A stretch of 8,563 nt of DNA from Roseitalea sp964606055 (GTDB lineage: Bacteria; Pseudomonadota; Alphaproteobacteria; Rhizobiales; Rhizobiaceae). Position numbers and translations under genes: made by a program. Each line of letters opens with the position of its first letter. Within the stretch, counting starts at the first letter, position 1. Shown piece after piece: positions 1-6,349 of the stretch. The notes below the pieces were generated by a model. It was not told the DNA's origin, made no database searches, and saw only the letters and a program-made list of their open reading frames with translations. The stretch covers positions 1-8,563 of the forward strand of contig CAZSFA010000120.1 in the NCBI GenBank assembly GCA_964606055.1, given 5' to 3'.

Positions 1-976
1 CGTCCGATGCCATCAGATGCGCCTGATGCGCCGTCACCCGCGCTTCCTCGGGGTTCTCAGGCTCGTCGTTGAACATCGGTGCGGTCGACAGCGCCATGAT
101 CAGGATGAACAGGATCGCGGTCGCAAGCCAAGTCCAGCGCGGGTCGCCGGCGCGCGCATGGCGCGTGTTGAAGTAGTGCCGGATCGTCACCCCCATCAGA
201 AACACCAGCGATGCGATCAGCCAGTTGTACTGGCTTGCAAACGCCAGCGGGTAATGGATCGACAGCATGAAGAAGATGACCGGGAGGGTCAGGTAGTTGT
301 TGTGCGTCGAGCGCAGCTTGGCGATCTTGCCGTATTTGGCATCGGGCGTGCGGCCTGCCTTCAGGTCCGCGACGACGATCGTCTGGTTCGGGATGATGAT
401 GAAGAAGACGTTCGCGCTCATGATCGTCGCGGTGAACGCGCCCAGGTGCAGCAGCGCGGCGCGGCCCGAGAAGACCTGCGTGTAGCCCCACGCCATTGCG
501 GTCAGGAGCACGAACAGGAGGATCATCAGAACGGTCGGATAGTCGCCGAGCGGCGATTTGCACAGCCGGTCGTAGATGATCCAGCCCAACGCCAGTGACG
601 CGAGCGAGATCGCCACGGCCAGCAAGATCGGAATGTCCGCCACGCTCGGATCGACCAGATAGAGATCGGCGCCAAGGTAGTAAACCAACACCAGCAGCGC
701 GAAGCCGGAAAGCCAGGTGGCATAGCTCTCCCACTTGAACCATGTCAGATGCTCGGGCAGCCGCTCGGGCGCGACCAGGTACTTCTGGACGTGGTAGAAG
801 CCGCCGCCATGCACCTGCCATTCCTCTCCGTCGGCCGGGCCGGCAATGTCGCGGTTCAGCCCCAGATCAAGCGCGATGAAATAGAACGATGAGCCGATCC
901 AGGCGATGGCGGTGATGACGTGCGTCCAGCGCACCGCAAACTCCGCCCATTCCATGAAAACGGCAAGATCGTACAT
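1..976 (-). CDS. puuD: PuuD-type membrane urate oxidase (urate hydroxylase), 3' end cut by window edge
   Basis: Only the first 325 codons are in the window; the gene reads off the left edge without a stop. The family oxidises urate to 5-hydroxyisourate. It has an N-terminal multi-helix membrane domain (Urate_ox_N) and a C-terminal cytochrome c domain that passes electrons to the respiratory chain; the C-terminal part would lie outside the window. Visible hallmarks are the opening MEWAEFAVRWTHVITAIAW (residues 8-26), HGGGFYHVQKY (56-66), HLTWFKWESYATWLSGF (76-92), IIIPNQTIVVADLKAG in mid-protein, and the RSTHNNYLTLPV segment. Several long hydrophobic stretches fit about eight membrane helices. 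The ATG at 976 is preceded by a GGGGA-like ribosome site about 8 nt upstream. It follows uraH on the same strand after 75 bp, which suggests a uraH-puuD operon. Identity is strong from memory of the family; presence of the cytochrome domain here is inference. Confidence 0.93.
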   Translation of the reverse strand, partial: MYDLAVFMEWAEFAVRWTHVITAIAWIGSSFYFIALDLGLNRDIAGPADGEEWQVHGGGFYHVQKYLVAPERLPEHLTWFKWESYATWLSGFALLVLVYYLGADLYLVDPSVADIPILLAVAISLASLALGWIIYDRLCKSPLGDYPTVLMILLFVLLTAMAWGYTQVFSGRAALLHLGAFTATIMSANVFFIIIPNQTIVVADLKAGRTPDAKYGKIAKLRSTHNNYLTLPVIFFMLSIHYPLAFASQYNWLIASLVFLMGVTIRHYFNTRHARAGDPRWTWLATAILFILIMALSTAPMFNDEPENPEEARVTAHQAHLMASD

Positions 977-1013
977 GCCAAGATCCCCAATTGGCGCCCA
1001 AGCTAACGTTTCG

Positions 1014-1047
1014 CGGGTGCAACAAAAGCAAAAAGTTTGGGCACCCG
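1014..1047 (-). repeat. Inverted repeat (hairpin) between uraH and puuD
   Basis: A perfect 7-bp inverted repeat, CGGGTGC (1014-1020) and GCACCCG (1041-1047), encloses a 20-nt A/T-rich loop. The loop can add an inner AAC/GTT pairing with a 3-nt bulge. It starts about 5 nt past the uraH stop codon and sits in the uraH-puuD gap. No T-tract follows it on the minus strand, so it does not look like a standard intrinsic terminator. It may act in mRNA processing or attenuation within the operon, but that is inference. Confidence 0.45.
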
Positions 1048-1051
1048 GCGG

Positions 1052-1414
1052 TCAGCTGCCCCGATAGGTCGAATAGCCGTAGGGCGAAACGAGCAGGGGC
1101 ACATGATAGTGGCTGGCTGCATCGTTGATGCCGAAGCGCACCGGCACCTGATCGAGGAACAGCGGTTCCGGGCTGGCCAGACCATTGGCGCGCAGGTAGT
1201 CGCCGACATGGAAGACCAGTTCATAGCCGCCCGTGCGGAAGCTGCCCGTCGGCAGGATCGGCGCATCGGTACGCCCGTCGGCGTTTGTCACCGCTTCGGC
1301 GATCCGGGCGTGCGAGTTGCCTGAAACGCGGTACAGCCAGATCGCCATGCCCGCCGCCGGAACGCCGCGTGCGGTGTCCAGCACATGGGTCGTCAGAAAT
1401 CCGCCTTCGGCCAT
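1052..1414 (-). CDS. uraH: 5-hydroxyisourate hydrolase (transthyretin-like)
   Basis: A 120-residue protein, the usual size for this family. It hydrolyses 5-hydroxyisourate, the product of urate oxidase, to OHCU. The start reads LTTHVLDTARG with the conserved His10. Arg48 lies in NADGRTDAPIL and His102/His104 in SHYHVPLLVSPYGYSTYRGS, and the protein ends in the diagnostic C-terminal YRGS. His10, Arg48 and one of the late histidines correspond to the catalytic set of the family. I chose the ATG at 1414 because the family homology begins there. An in-frame GTG at 1459 would add 15 residues with no visible conserved sequence. The gene is divergent from puuE-uraD and directly upstream of puuD, so HIU made by PuuD can be hydrolysed before it decays to racemic allantoin. 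Confidence 0.95.
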   Translation of the reverse strand: MAEGGFLTTHVLDTARGVPAAGMAIWLYRVSGNSHARIAEAVTNADGRTDAPILPTGSFRTGGYELVFHVGDYLRANGLASPEPLFLDQVPVRFGINDAASHYHVPLLVSPYGYSTYRGS

Positions 1415-1464
1415 CGCCAATCCCCGCGTCTTCTTGTCAGTGCCGCCGAAAACCGGCACATAGC

Positions 1465-1477
1465 GCTGTCTGACAGC
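1465..1477. promoter_or_regulatory. Palindrome GCTGTC-T-GACAGC, putative GntR/FCD-type operator
   Basis: This is a perfect inverted repeat with 6-bp arms around a single base. It contains TGTCTGACA, which has the GT-N3-AC core of many GntR-family (FadR/FCD subfamily) operators. It sits in the middle of the divergent gap, 50 bp from the uraH start and 47 bp from the puuE start, as expected for one regulator controlling both operons. No regulator gene is visible in the window. The palindrome is seen directly; the family assignment is inference. Confidence 0.45.
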
Positions 1478-1491
1478 ATCGCGCAGCGATG
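1477..1491. repeat. Second palindrome CATCGC-GCA-GCGATG beside the putative operator
   Basis: A perfect inverted repeat with 6-bp arms and a 3-nt centre. It shares its first base with the preceding palindrome. It could be a second operator or a hairpin in the leader of the puuE transcript. Its sequence does not match a family I recognise. Confidence 0.35.
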
Positions 1492-1524
1492 TGAAGCCGA
1501 CATCTTGAATCGGAACCGACGCCC

Positions 1525-2920
1525 TTGAACCGCTACCCGCGCGACATGCACGGCTATGGCCGCATCCCGCCCGACCCGCAATGGCCGGGTGGTGCGCGGA
1601 TCGCCGTCCAGTTCGTCCTCAACTACGAGGAAGGCGGCGAGAACAATGTGCTGCACGGCGATGCGGGGTCCGAGGCTTTCCTTTCGGAAATCGTCGGCGC
1701 ATCCGCATGGCCCGATCGCCGCCACTGGAACATGGAGACGATCTACGAGTACGGCGCACGCGCCGGGTTCTGGCGTCTGCACCGCCTGTTTGCCGACGCC
1801 GCCATTCCGGTCACTGTCTACGGCGTTGCCACCGCGTTGGCCCGTTCGCCCGCGCAGGTCGCGGCAATGCAGGAGGCCGACTGGGAGATCGCCTCGCACG
1901 GCCTGAAATGGATCGAGTACGCACATGCGTCAGGCGATCGCACTTCATACCGAGGTCACCGGCGAGCGCCCGCGCGGCTGGTACACCGGCCGGACATCGC
2001 TGAACACGGTCGATCTGGCGACCGAGGATGGCGGCTTTGCCTATGTCGCCGACAGCTATGCCGACGACCTGCCCTACTGGCACCACCACGAAGGCCGCGA
2101 CCAGTTGATCGTGCCCTACACGCTCGATGCCAACGACATGCGCTTTGCGACGCCGCAGGGCTTCAACGCGGGCGACCAGTTCTTTGCCTACCTGCGCGAC
2201 ACGTTCGACGCGCTCTATGAGGAGGGCGAGGCCGGCGCGCCCAAGATGATGTCGATCGGGCTGCATTGCCGCCTCGTCGGCCGGCCGGGCCGCGTGATGG
2301 CGCTCAAGCGGTTCATCGATCACGCAAAGGCCAGGACCGGCGTCTGGTTCGCCCGCCGCATCGATATCGCCGAACACTGGATCGCCAACTTTGAACCGCC
2401 AAACCGCCAGGGCCGACCGTCACTGATGGAAAGGCAAGCGTTCATGGATGCTTACGGTTCGATCTTCGAGCACTCGGAGTGGATCGCCGAGCGTGCCTTC
2501 GACGGCGAACTGGGCCCCGCGCACGACACCGCGACCGGCCTGCACAACGCGCTTGCCCGGCAGTTCCGGGCTGCGTCCGAAGAGCGGCGCCTTGGCGTGC
2601 TCCTCGCGCACCCGGACCTTGCCGGCAAACTGGCGGCCGCAAAACGGCTGACGGCCGACTCCAACGCCGAACAGGCTTCGGCCGGCCTCGACGCATTGAC
2701 GGACGCCGAGCGCACCCGGTTCACCGAGCTCAACACGGCCTACACGTCCAAGTTCGGCTTTCCCTTCATCATCGCCGTGCGCGATCATGACAAGGCGTCG
2801 ATCCTGGCCGCCTTCGAGCGGCGCATCGCCAACGACCGCGCGAGCGAGTTTTCCGAGGCATGCCGTCAGGTCGAGCGCATCGCCTATCTTCGTCTCTCCG
2901 CCATCCTTCCCCAAACCTGA
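1525..2920 (+). pseudogene. puuE: Allantoinase PuuE fused to OHCU decarboxylase UraD, frameshifted near 1921
   Basis: Two reading frames together encode a PuuE (polysaccharide-deacetylase-type allantoinase) domain followed by a UraD domain. From a TTG start at 1525 (GGA about 10 nt upstream, in-frame stop at 1492-1494), frame one reads NRYPRDMHGYGRIPPDPQW, FVLNYEEGGENNVLHGD and ASHGLKWIEY up to 1920. It then leaves the family and stops at 2220. The homology resumes in the next frame at 1922 with HMRQAIALHTEVTGERPRGWYTGRT and continues to 2920. PuuE proteins normally have about ten residues between WIEY and HM; here a single base remains, which implies a loss of about 29 nt. Translation from the TTG would give 132 correct residues plus about 99 wrong ones. 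Intact, the fusion would convert OHCU to allantoin and allantoin to allantoate. Assembly error is possible but would have to remove more than one base. Confidence 0.85.
1925..2920 (+). CDS. uraD: C-terminal open frame: rest of PuuE plus complete UraD (OHCU decarboxylase) domain
   Basis: This open frame starts at an internal ATG right after the frameshift and has 331 codons. Residues 1 to about 165 are the C-terminal half of PuuE (GWYTGRT, YADDLPYW, IVPYTLDANDMRF, SIGLHCRLVGRPGR, VWFARRIDIAEHW). From Met168 (ATG at 2426) the remaining 164 residues are a full-length UraD domain, with catalytic-type HPDLAGK (His62 of the domain), an EQ pair in SNAEQASAGLD, and the ending ERTRFTELNTAYTSKFGFPF followed by IIAVRD. 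UraD decarboxylates OHCU to S-allantoin. Whether the UraD part is still made is uncertain: neither 1925 nor 2426 has a clear ribosome site, so reinitiation or translation of a repaired frame would be needed. Alc starts 27 bp downstream on the same strand. Confidence 0.8.
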   Translation: MRQAIALHTEVTGERPRGWYTGRTSLNTVDLATEDGGFAYVADSYADDLPYWHHHEGRDQLIVPYTLDANDMRFATPQGFNAGDQFFAYLRDTFDALYEEGEAGAPKMMSIGLHCRLVGRPGRVMALKRFIDHAKARTGVWFARRIDIAEHWIANFEPPNRQGRPSLMERQAFMDAYGSIFEHSEWIAERAFDGELGPAHDTATGLHNALARQFRAASEERRLGVLLAHPDLAGKLAAAKRLTADSNAEQASAGLDALTDAERTRFTELNTAYTSKFGFPFIIAVRDHDKASILAAFERRIANDRASEFSEACRQVERIAYLRLSAILPQT

Positions 2921-2947
2921 TCGCCTGATCCGCAGCCGCACCGAGCC

Positions 2948-3958
2948 ATGCCCACAATCGAAAGCCTGACGCCCGAAAAACCCCTGTTCGTCCGCACCGG
3001 CATCAACCTCGCCTCTGCCGGGCTTGGCGCGCGCGGGCTTTTTGCCACCGACCAGTTCTTCGCGCCGCTCGGGCGCATGCTGGCCGACAGCGAACCGGTC
3101 TTCGTGCCCGACAAGTTCGACGAGAACGGCAAATGGATGGACGGGTGGGAGACGCGCCGCCGCCGCGCCGGAGGCCATGACCACTGCATCATCAAACTGG
3201 CCACCTCCGGCCGCATCCTTGGCTTTGACATCGACACCGCCAATTTCACCGGCAACTACGCGCCAGCCGTCAGCGTGGAGGCGTGCATCGGCGAGGATGA
3301 TCCGGACGAGACCACACGCTGGGTGACGGTGTTGCCGCACAAGCCGCTTGGGCCGAGCGCACACCACTATTTCGTGTGCGACAACTTCGAAACCTGGACG
3401 CATCTGCGCCTGAGCATCTTTCCCGACGGCGGCATCGCCCGGTTCCGCGCCTATGGCGTGCCCGACCTTGGCGCGCGCAACTCCGATGGCGAGATCGATC
3501 TGGGCGCCGCGCTCAATGGCGGGCGCATCCTGGCCTATTCCGATGCCCATTATGGCGCTTACGACCGCATGCTCGCACCCGGCCGGGCCCATAACATGGG
3601 CGATGGGTGGGAGACGCGCCGCCGCCGCGAACCCGGCCATGACTGGATCATCATTGCGCTGGGCGCACGTGGGCGCATCACCAGGGCACTTGTCGACACG
3701 CTCCACTTCAAGGGCAATTTCCCCGACCGCTGCTCCCTGCAGGCGGCCGACATGCGCCACTTCGGCGACCTGCTCAGCGATGCCATCGTGACCGACTCCA
3801 TGTTCTGGCCGCAACTGCTGCCCGAACACAAACTGGGCGCCAATCAGGAGCACGGCTTCAGCGATCTCGCCGATCTGGGCTCGGTCACCCATGTGCGCTT
3901 CAACATCTACCCCGACGGCGGGGTCAGCCGGCTGCGTCTGTTCGGTCTGGCCGATTGA
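2948..3958 (+). CDS. alc: Allantoicase
   Basis: A 336-residue protein of normal allantoicase length. It hydrolyses allantoate to ureidoglycolate and urea. The protein is an internal duplication, as the family is: each half has DGWETRRRR with a following GHD (residues 65-73 and 219-227), a hydrophobic strand plus D(T)-x-F-(T/K)-GN (DTANFTGNYAP and DTLHFKGNFPD), and an ending (F/Y)PDGG(I/V)xRxRxxG (IFPDGGIARFRAYG and IYPDGGVSRLRLFG). The ATG at 2948 lies 27 bp after the uraD stop. It has only a weak purine-rich upstream stretch, so translation may be coupled. Its stop codon overlaps the start of allA. The two motif copies are identical over 25 nt, noted separately. Confidence 0.96.
   Translation: MPTIESLTPEKPLFVRTGINLASAGLGARGLFATDQFFAPLGRMLADSEPVFVPDKFDENGKWMDGWETRRRRAGGHDHCIIKLATSGRILGFDIDTANFTGNYAPAVSVEACIGEDDPDETTRWVTVLPHKPLGPSAHHYFVCDNFETWTHLRLSIFPDGGIARFRAYGVPDLGARNSDGEIDLGAALNGGRILAYSDAHYGAYDRMLAPGRAHNMGDGWETRRRREPGHDWIIIALGARGRITRALVDTLHFKGNFPDRCSLQAADMRHFGDLLSDAIVTDSMFWPQLLPEHKLGANQEHGFSDLADLGSVTHVRFNIYPDGGVSRLRLFGLAD
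3143..3629 (+). repeat. 25-nt exact direct repeat inside alc (3143-3167 and 3605-3629)
   Basis: The two copies encode the GWETRRRR motif of the two allantoicase half-domains and are identical at the DNA level over 25 nt, 462 bp apart in the same frame. Protein-level duplication is a family trait. Exact nucleotide identity may reflect strong codon bias or local gene conversion. Recombination between the copies would delete exactly 154 codons in frame. Confidence 0.8.
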
Positions 3959-4446
3959 GCGCGACGATCACCGCGGAGCCGCTGACGGCGGCGGGCTTTG
4001 CCGCGTTCGGCGACGTCCTTGAGGCCACGGGCGATCCGGACCGGCTGATCAACGCCGGCGCCTGCGGCCGCTGGCACGACCGCGCCCGGCTCGATTTCGG
4101 CGGCGAGGGTCGTGCCGGGATCAGCATCTTCAAGGCGCAACCACGCAGCCTGCCCTATACGCTCGATCTGATGGAGCGCCATCCGCTGGGCAGCCAGGCC
4201 TTCGTGCCGATGAGCATGACATCGTTTCTGGTGTGCGTGGCCGACGACCGCCACGGCGTGCCGGCCGAACCCCGAGCCTTTCTGACCGCGCCGGGTCAGG
4301 CGATCAACATCCACCGCAGTGTCTGGCACGGCGTTCTGACGCCGCTCGAAGCGCCCGGCCTGTTCGCCGTCATTGACCGCGTTGGCGCGGGCGTCAACCT
4401 CGACGAACATGCTCTCGCCGAGCATGTCACCGTCGTCGCCCGCTGA
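3955..4446 (+). CDS. allA: Ureidoglycolate lyase
   Basis: A 163-residue protein, normal for the AllA family. It splits ureidoglycolate into glyoxylate and urea, the last step of the allantoate branch. Conserved blocks are PLTAAGFAAFGDVLE (9-23), LINAGACGRWHD (31-42), RAGISIFKAQPRSLPYTLDL (53-72), MERHPLGSQAFVP (73-85), and INIHRSVWHGVLTPL (117-131) with His120 and His125, which match the family's cupin-like metal/active-site histidines. The likely start is TTG at 3955, which overlaps the alc stop in TTGA, so the two genes are probably translationally coupled. The next in-frame ATGs lie far inside the conserved region. It ends 3 bp from the convergent aerR-like stop. Confidence 0.94.
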   Translation: MSATITAEPLTAAGFAAFGDVLEATGDPDRLINAGACGRWHDRARLDFGGEGRAGISIFKAQPRSLPYTLDLMERHPLGSQAFVPMSMTSFLVCVADDRHGVPAEPRAFLTAPGQAINIHRSVWHGVLTPLEAPGLFAVIDRVGAGVNLDEHALAEHVTVVAR

Positions 4447-4449
4447 TCT

Positions 4450-5361
4450 TCACGCCAGGGCCAGTTCGGCCTGCCGCACCGCGTCGGGCGCATCCATGGC
4501 GACGATATCAGCGCCCGACCGGCGGAAGCGATCGGGGTTGGCGGACACCGCGACGCCGCCAAGGCACACCAAAAGCTTGGGGTCGGACGCGGCCTTGCGG
4601 CTGCGCGCGACCAGATCGGCCACATCGCAGCTGTCATCGCGGCTGAAGGCGAGTGCAACCAGCGTGAAGTCGCCGTCACTGAGCGCGGCATAGTAGTCCG
4701 GGCCGGGTTCGAGATCGGCGCCGCCGCCGACGAACCAGCCATCATCGCGAAAGAACGCCTCGGCCAGCGTGAAGCCCAGCGTGTGCCGGTCACCGGCCGT
4801 ATGCGCCAGCAGCACCCGACGGTCGCAGGCATCGGGCAAGGGCGAGCGACGCGCCAGGCGTTGCGTAACCAATTGATTACACATAAGGCGCAGCCGCATC
4901 GAGATGATCTCGACCTTGACGAAGTCAATCTCGTCGTCGCACCACAGATCGCCGAGCCGCGCGGCGACGGGCCGAACGATGGCGCGGTAAAAGACAATCA
5001 GGCTGACGGCATGGGACAAAAGGGTCGGCACGACGGTGTCAAGAAAGGCCTGGTCCGAAACAAGCAGAGCCTCCAGCAGCGTGTCTGGATCGATGCCCGC
5101 CACATTGTCGTCCGAAGGCGGCTCGACGGCATGATCGTTCAAGGCGGCCAGTTTCGACTGCCCCTCCTCTGTGCCGGCGACATGGGCGGCCACGTGCCGC
5201 CTTATCGCGCGTTCGAGCAAGTTAGTGTCCAATCGGCGACCAACAGTGGGCCTACGAGCGATCTCCTGCCTGAAATCGGACGCCGTTTCGTCGACGGTGG
5301 TCTTCTTCTTGGTGCTGACTACGTCCACTGGGTCGGCCGGCTCATCGCGGCGACCTGACAT
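4450..5361 (-). CDS. aerR: AerR/PpaA-family cobalamin-binding photosynthesis regulator
   Basis: A 303-residue protein. The N-terminal half is helical and includes ARLGDLWCDDEIDFVKVEII (134-153), which resembles the W-x-x-D helical-bundle motif of cobalamin-binding regulators. The C-terminal half is a B12-binding fold with DxHxxG (D191, H193, G196 in HTAGDRHTLGF), a V-x-x-S segment (LVALAFS, 234-240) and a GG turn (LLVCLGGVAVSANP, 263-276). AerR in Rhodobacter capsulatus binds B12 and relieves CrtJ repression of photosynthesis genes; PpaA is the homologue in other species, also reported as haem-binding. The ATG at 5361 is chosen because GAGGGAGG lies 4 nt upstream. A GTG at 5484 would add 41 residues but has no ribosome site. 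Context beside cytochrome c and bchID supports this role. The exact member, AerR or PpaA, is not resolved. Confidence 0.83.
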   Translation of the reverse strand: MSGRRDEPADPVDVVSTKKKTTVDETASDFRQEIARRPTVGRRLDTNLLERAIRRHVAAHVAGTEEGQSKLAALNDHAVEPPSDDNVAGIDPDTLLEALLVSDQAFLDTVVPTLLSHAVSLIVFYRAIVRPVAARLGDLWCDDEIDFVKVEIISMRLRLMCNQLVTQRLARRSPLPDACDRRVLLAHTAGDRHTLGFTLAEAFFRDDGWFVGGGADLEPGPDYYAALSDGDFTLVALAFSRDDSCDVADLVARSRKAASDPKLLVCLGGVAVSANPDRFRRSGADIVAMDAPDAVRQAELALA

Positions 5362-5751
5362 CGTGCCTCCCTCAGGCGGAACGCCCGCCTTCAAGCCGAT
5401 GATAAGCCCAATCGGTACGGCTGGCGAGACCGGCGACCCGCCGGTGGCACGGTGAAGATGATGACCGTATTTATACGCGCGCACGCGGGATCAATGCGCA
5501 AGTTGATTAAAACCCGACATCAATCAAACACTTGAATGTGAGGCGCCGAAACCTGCGTCGCCTCGCGCATTGGAAGCGAACGACATCGATGGATGCGCAG
5601 ATTGACCCTAAAGTAGCATGGCCCTCCGACCACCGTGCCCCGCGCGACTTGCGCCGCTTCGGGCGGCCCGGAGCGACCTGCCGCAACCGCGCCAACGCCT
5701 CGGCGCCGCAAGGTGTGACGGGTCGGGACCGGCGCAGGCGCCCTTCAGGTG
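5362..5751. other. 390-bp non-coding region between the cytochrome c gene and aerR
   Basis: No convincing gene is seen; short open frames on both strands here lack ribosome sites and family features. The part nearest aerR is the most AT-rich stretch of the region. It has TTGATT (5503-5508) and AATCAA (5522-5527) as a spaced inverted repeat, an additional ATCAA at 5490-5494, and a TATAAA on the minus strand (5470-5475) that could be a -10 element without a good -35. No TGT-N12-ACA site was found. A GCCGC-TTCGG-GCGGC hairpin (5653-5667) and a GGCGC/GCGCC hairpin (5731-5742) lie downstream of the cytochrome stop but lack T-tracts. The region probably holds the aerR promoter. Confidence 0.5.
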
Positions 5752-6165
5752 CTACTCGGCCACGTCGGCAAACGTCGTTTCGGAGAATTGCTCAAGATAG
5801 GCAAGTATGTCGGCAATCTGTTGTTCGTCGCGCAAGCCGGCAAATGCCATCCTGTTGCCGCGAATGAAGCTGCGCGGGCTGGCGAGGTAAGCGGCCAAGT
5901 TGTCGGCGGTCCAGACATTGCCCGACGCACCGAACTCGATCATCGCTGGCGAATAGCGAAAGCCCTCGACGGTTCCCGCTGTCCTGCCGACCATGTTGAT
6001 CAAATGCGGCCCGACGCGATTTCGTTCTTGGTCTACGGCATGGCATGCTGCGCACGTGCGGAACACCCCTTCTCCGGCTGCCGGGTCGCCCAGTTCGACC
6101 GCGCTTGCCATGGTTGAGGCCATGCAAGCCGCAGCGGCCATCGCTACATAGTTGACTACTCTCAC
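5752..6165 (-). CDS. Periplasmic class I cytochrome c (cytochrome c2/c550-like)
   Basis: A 137-residue precursor. The N-terminus has an Ala-rich signal peptide with a likely cleavage after ASA (residue 22). The haem site is CAACH (Cys38, Cys41, His42), and the sixth ligand is probably Met106 in GNRMAFAGL, followed by the C-terminal helix IADILAYLEQF. The mature protein of about 115 residues fits a soluble class I cytochrome c. A strong ribosome site GGAGG lies 7 nt upstream of the GTG at 6165 and decides this start over longer in-frame openings. The place beside bchID and aerR suggests an electron carrier to the photosynthetic reaction centre or between cytochrome bc1 and an oxidase, but this is inference. 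A lipoprotein reading (AAAC at 11-14) is less likely because the signal-peptidase I site is better. Confidence 0.88.
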   Translation of the reverse strand: MRVVNYVAMAAAACMASTMASAVELGDPAAGEGVFRTCAACHAVDQERNRVGPHLINMVGRTAGTVEGFRYSPAMIEFGASGNVWTADNLAAYLASPRSFIRGNRMAFAGLRDEQQIADILAYLEQFSETTFADVAE

Positions 6166-6327
6166 GTCTGTACCTCCAGATACTGCCCTTCCACGCCTCA
6201 ACTAGCACCTGAGAACGGCATGGCAATCGGTCGTTGTGCCACATCGGCGTCCGGCATGATGTCGCACCCGGCCACCCGTTGCCGGGTCGCGCGCGGCCGA
6301 TCGCATCACCAAAAATACTCCCGGCTA

Positions 6328-6341
6328 TTGACAAATTGTCA
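6328..6341 (+). promoter_or_regulatory. TTGACA -35-like element overlapping palindrome TGACAA-A-TTGTCA upstream of bchI
   Basis: TTGACA at 6328-6333 is a perfect match to the sigma-70 -35 hexamer. It is embedded in a perfect 13-bp palindrome (6329-6341). A matching -10 is weak: the TATGTC/TGTCAA area at 6348-6355 lies 14-16 nt downstream and overlaps the PpsR-type site. This is probably the bchI promoter, but the -10 assignment is uncertain. Confidence 0.5.
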
Positions 6342-6349
6342 TTTCAATA

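Larger units (their letters stand above)
1415..1524. promoter_or_regulatory. Divergent promoter region uraH-puuD / puuE-uraD-alc-allA
   Basis: This 110-bp gap separates the divergent uraH and puuE starts and must contain the promoters of both purine operons unless transcription enters from elsewhere. It holds two adjacent palindromes, annotated separately. I could not assign clear -35/-10 pairs in either direction. Near the puuE start there is GGA at 1512-1514, spaced about 10 nt from the proposed TTG. Confidence 0.6.

Noticed and set aside
2420..3892. Long open frame of 490 codons on the minus strand
   Set aside because: It lies opposite alc and uraD, both with clear family motifs, and its translation shows no recognisable domain. 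Long antisense frames are common in GC-rich DNA.
5503..5527. TTGAT...ATCAA considered as an FNR/FnrL box before aerR
   Set aside because: The FNR consensus needs 4 nt between TTGAT and ATCAA; here the gap is 11 nt.
5520..5711. Small open frame on the minus strand between the cytochrome gene and aerR
   Set aside because: No ribosome site, Arg/Ala-rich composition typical of chance frames, and no recognisable motif.
6199..6226. TTGCCA / TAGTTG pair (16-nt spacing, minus strand) as cytochrome promoter
   Set aside because: The -10 match is poor; it is not better than chance in this region without transcription-start data.
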